NCBI GenBank assembly: GCA_016781725.1
Contig: JADDPU010000371.1
Span: 9,675-16,280 of the forward strand
Reading direction: 5' to 3'
DNA: 6,606 bases
DNA from: Rubrobacter sp.
GTDB lineage: Bacteria; Actinomycetota; Rubrobacteria; Rubrobacterales; Rubrobacteraceae
In this document: positions 5,063 through 6,606 of the stretch, one piece after another
Layout: the number at the start of each line of letters is the position of its first letter
How positions within the stretch are numbered: the first letter of the stretch is position 1
Notes under the pieces: model-generated
The model's database searches: none
Told to the model about the DNA's origin: nothing
The model's input: only the letters and a program-made list of their open reading frames with translations
Program-made: the position numbers and the translations under genes

Positions 5063-5108
5063 CTCGAAAATATGGTGTGCTAGGTTTTTACGGTACTAGA
5101 TGTGGTGT
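5063..5108 (+). promoter_or_regulatory. Tentative pair of NrdR boxes before nrdR
   Basis: NrdR binds paired 16-bp boxes resembling ACACTATATATAGTGT, usually about three helical turns apart. The 16-mer at 5093-5108 (GTACTAGATGTGGTGT) matches 11 of 16 positions. The one at 5063-5078 keeps a good right half (TATGGTGT) but a poor left half. Their starts are 30 bp apart, close to the known spacing of 31-32. The second box ends 21 bp before the nrdR start codon, which would fit autoregulation. An extended -10-like TGC-TAGGTT (5078-5086) lies between them. The matches are weak. Confidence 0.3.
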
Positions 5109-5118
5109 TGGAGTGATT

Positions 5119-5124
5119 GGGGAG
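5119..5124 (+). promoter_or_regulatory. Ribosome binding site of nrdR
   Basis: GGGGAG lies 5 nt before the ATG at 5130 and decides that start over the in-frame ATG at 5100, which would add ten unconserved residues before the MQCPYC zinc ribbon. Confidence 0.65.
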
Positions 5125-5129
5125 ATGGG

Positions 5130-5597
5130 ATGCAATGTCCGTACTGTGATTTCGAGGACACGAAGGTCATAGACTCGCGGCTTTCGGAGACGAAGGACGC
5201 GGTTCGGCGGCGGCGGGAGTGTCTATCGTGCGAGAAGAGGTTCACGACGTACGAGCGTCGCGAGCCGTTGAGGCTGATGGTGATCAAGCGCGACGGGGGG
5301 AAGGAGCCGTTCGACCGGGAGAAGTTGCGGTCGGGGTTGGCCAAGGCTTGCGCCAAGCAGCAGGTCACGGACGAGCAGGTCGAGTCGATAGTGGACGAGA
5401 TCGAGGCCGAGCTCAGGGACCGGCGGCGGCACGAGGTCACCTCGCGGCGTCTCGGGGACATGGTGTTGATGAGGTTGCGCAGGATGGACATGGTCGCCTA
5501 CCTGCGGTTCGCCTCCGTCTACAGGCAGTACACGGACGTGGACCAGTTCCGCACGGAGCTGGTGCGCCTGGCCGGGTCGGGGATGGCCGGCAGGTAG
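5130..5597 (+). CDS. nrdR: Transcriptional repressor NrdR
   Basis: NrdR represses ribonucleotide reductase genes in response to bound ATP/dATP. The 155-residue product has the standard family length. Residues 1-45 form the zinc ribbon: CPYC (Cys3, Cys6) and CLSC (Cys31, Cys34), followed by KRFTTYER. Residues about 47-137 form the ATP-cone, with VIKRDGGKEPFDREKLRSGL (50-69) and the C-terminal block VAYLRFASVYRQYTD (123-137). The ATG at 5130 was chosen because MQCPYC is the usual N-terminus and GGGGAG precedes it. It lies directly before nrdJ, its expected target, separated by 102 bp, and tentative NrdR boxes lie in front of nrdR itself. No anomaly is visible in the protein. Confidence 0.97.
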   Translation: MQCPYCDFEDTKVIDSRLSETKDAVRRRRECLSCEKRFTTYERREPLRLMVIKRDGGKEPFDREKLRSGLAKACAKQQVTDEQVESIVDEIEAELRDRRRHEVTSRRLGDMVLMRLRRMDMVAYLRFASVYRQYTDVDQFRTELVRLAGSGMAGR

Positions 5598-5680
5598 TCC
5601 TGTAATAGTAGGTCGCGTCTCGCTGTCCGGTTGGGGTCGGGCCGCGGCAAAGACGCCGATGGAATAAGAGAGACTAGCGG

Positions 5681-5693
5681 TAAAATAGGGAGG
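5681..5693 (+). promoter_or_regulatory. -10 element and ribosome site at the nrdJ start
   Basis: TAAAAT (5681-5686, 5 of 6 to TATAAT) is followed at once by AGGGAGG (5687-5693). The GGGAGG is correctly spaced (6 nt) for the ATG at 5700, while the ATG at 5694 abuts it. A transcript from this -10 would begin near 5693-5694, so the ribosome site works only on mRNA started further upstream, for example from nrdR. No -35 is evident. Confidence 0.4.
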
Positions 5694-5699
5694 ATGGGT

Positions 5700-6606
5700 A
5701 TGGAGGTAGACCGAGGCAGGCTTGCGAACATAGAACTGAGCGAGAACGCGCTCGCGGTTCTTGGGAAGCGCTACCTCAAGAAGAACGAGAAGGGCGAACC
5801 CGTAGAGGAGCCCATCGAGATGTTCCGGCGGGTGGCCTCCAACATCGCCGAGGGCGAGTTCCGCTTCAAGGAGGGCGAGGAGGCCAAGGCGCTCTACGAG
5901 GAGTCCAAAGAGCGATTCCTCCAGATGATGCTAAGCCGTCGGTTCATGCCCAACTCGCCTACCCTCATGAACGCCGGCAGGGAGCTGCAGCAGCTCTCGG
6001 CCTGCTTCGTACTTCCGGTCGAGGACTCCATAGACGGCATCTACGACACCCTCAAGCACCAGGCGATCATCCACAAGAGCGGGGGCGGGACGGGTTTCGG
6101 CTTCAGCCGCTTGCGCCCGAAGAACGACCTCGTGCAGTCCACGATGGGCGTCTCAAGCGGGCCCGTCTCGTTCATGGCGATCTACGACGCCTCGACCGAC
6201 AAGATCAAGCAGGGCGGGACGAGGCGCGGGGCGAACATGGGCATCCTCAGGGTCGACCACCCGGACGTCGAGGAGTTCATCACCTGCAAGAACGACAACG
6301 ACCAGATCAACAACTTCAACATCTCGGTAGCCATAACCGACGAGTTCATGGAGGCCGTGGAGGCCGATACGGACTTCGAGCTCAAGAATCCCAGGAACGG
6401 CGAGGTCGCGAAGACCGTGAGGGCGCGGGATCTGTTCCGCAAGATCGTCGAGGGGGCCTGGCTCAACGGCGAGCCGGGGGTCGTCTTTATAGACAAGATC
6501 AACGCCGACAACCCGACGCCGCAGTTCCCGATAGAGTCGACGAACCCGTGCTCGGAGGCGCATCTGCCGCCTTACGACTCGTGCAACTTAGGGTCCATCA
6601 ACCTCG
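5700..6606 (+). CDS. nrdJ: Adenosylcobalamin-dependent (class II) ribonucleotide reductase NrdJ, 5' part
   Basis: NrdJ reduces ribonucleotides to deoxyribonucleotides using a thiyl radical generated by adenosylcobalamin, with no oxygen requirement. The window shows 302 residues of a protein that should be much longer; the gene runs off the end. Visible landmarks are FMPNSPTLMNAG (82-93), SACFVLP with the reducible Cys102, the conserved HKSGGGTGFGFSRLRP (125-140), NNFNISV (204-210) and NPCSEAHLPPYDSCNLGSIN (282-301). In the last block Asn282, Cys284 and Glu286 are the expected substrate and acid residues; most relatives have Gly where this one has Ser285. No ATP-cone precedes the catalytic domain. 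ATG 5700 is preferred over the in-frame ATG 5694 because GGGAGG is 6 nt upstream. No cobalamin riboswitch is visible in front. It follows nrdR and is probably its target. Confidence 0.95.
   Translation, partial: MEVDRGRLANIELSENALAVLGKRYLKKNEKGEPVEEPIEMFRRVASNIAEGEFRFKEGEEAKALYEESKERFLQMMLSRRFMPNSPTLMNAGRELQQLSACFVLPVEDSIDGIYDTLKHQAIIHKSGGGTGFGFSRLRPKNDLVQSTMGVSSGPVSFMAIYDASTDKIKQGGTRRGANMGILRVDHPDVEEFITCKNDNDQINNFNISVAITDEFMEAVEADTDFELKNPRNGEVAKTVRARDLFRKIVEGAWLNGEPGVVFIDKINADNPTPQFPIESTNPCSEAHLPPYDSCNLGSINL

Larger units (their letters stand above)
4796..5129 (+). other. A/T-rich intergenic region between tadA and nrdR
   Basis: No supported gene lies in these 334 bp. The stretch contains the repeat copy at 4809-4874, a GGGA-TAT-TCCC palindrome (4913-4923), a 12-bp-period direct repeat of TGAAAAATT (4940-4948 and 4952-4960), overlapping inverted repeats at 5011-5042, and the tentative NrdR boxes at 5063-5108. 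TTGACC at 4883-4888 looks like a -35 but has no good -10 partner. The overall picture is a long regulatory region or decayed DNA. Confidence 0.6.

Noticed and set aside
5598..5693. Cobalamin riboswitch before nrdJ
   Set aside because: The gap is under 100 bp and I see no B12-box-like sequence or suitable folding.
6153..6563. Minus-strand open frames opposite nrdJ
   Set aside because: Antisense shadows of a strongly conserved reductase domain.

Overview
The window reads as chromosome of a high-GC bacterium, most likely an actinobacterium of the Rubrobacter type. That guess rests on strongly G/C-ending codons, GTG starts, a gene order recalling the actinobacterial arginine cluster, and NrdR next to a class II (B12-dependent) ribonucleotide reductase. 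The genus is an inference. All supported genes lie on the + strand.

Region 1 (1-3651) is an arginine-biosynthesis block: argC, argR, an ACT-domain protein and argG. It opens with an operator in which a perfect 14-bp ARG box (TGAAT-CTTT-ATTCA, 45-58) has a weaker copy exactly 20 bp upstream. The repressor encoded two genes downstream is expected to bind there. The order argC-argR-argG matches the actinobacterial argCJBDFRGH cluster with argJ, argB, argD and argF missing between argC and argR, an ACT_7-type (possibly amino-acid-sensing) gene inserted before argG, and no argH after it. ArgR carries Gln in place of the first Asp of the usual arginine-binding GDD motif. A 57-codon frame and a small hairpin fill the gap before argG.

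Region 2 (3652-4303) is A/T-richer intergenic DNA with a promoter-like element, followed by the 3' two-thirds of a dead arsenate reductase gene (arsC, LMW-phosphatase type). This remnant lacks the catalytic P-loop and the general acid.

Region 3 (4304-4795) is tadA, the tRNA adenosine deaminase that makes inosine-34 (classically in tRNA-Arg-ACG).

Region 4 (4796-5129) is about 330 bp of A/T-rich DNA without a supported gene. It holds a second, diverged copy of the promoter-like element found after argG, several short inverted repeats, and a tentative pair of NrdR boxes.

Region 5 (5130-6606) is nrdR, a Zn-ribbon/ATP-cone repressor of ribonucleotide reductase genes, followed 102 bp later by nrdJ, which runs off the window end. 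Repressor and target are adjacent, as in the arginine block. I saw no CRISPR array, tRNA, rRNA, insertion sequence or phage gene. The window is mainly housekeeping DNA; the most interesting points are the reduced arg cluster with its embedded ACT protein, the altered ArgR ligand motif, and the diverged repeat in the two A/T-rich gaps.
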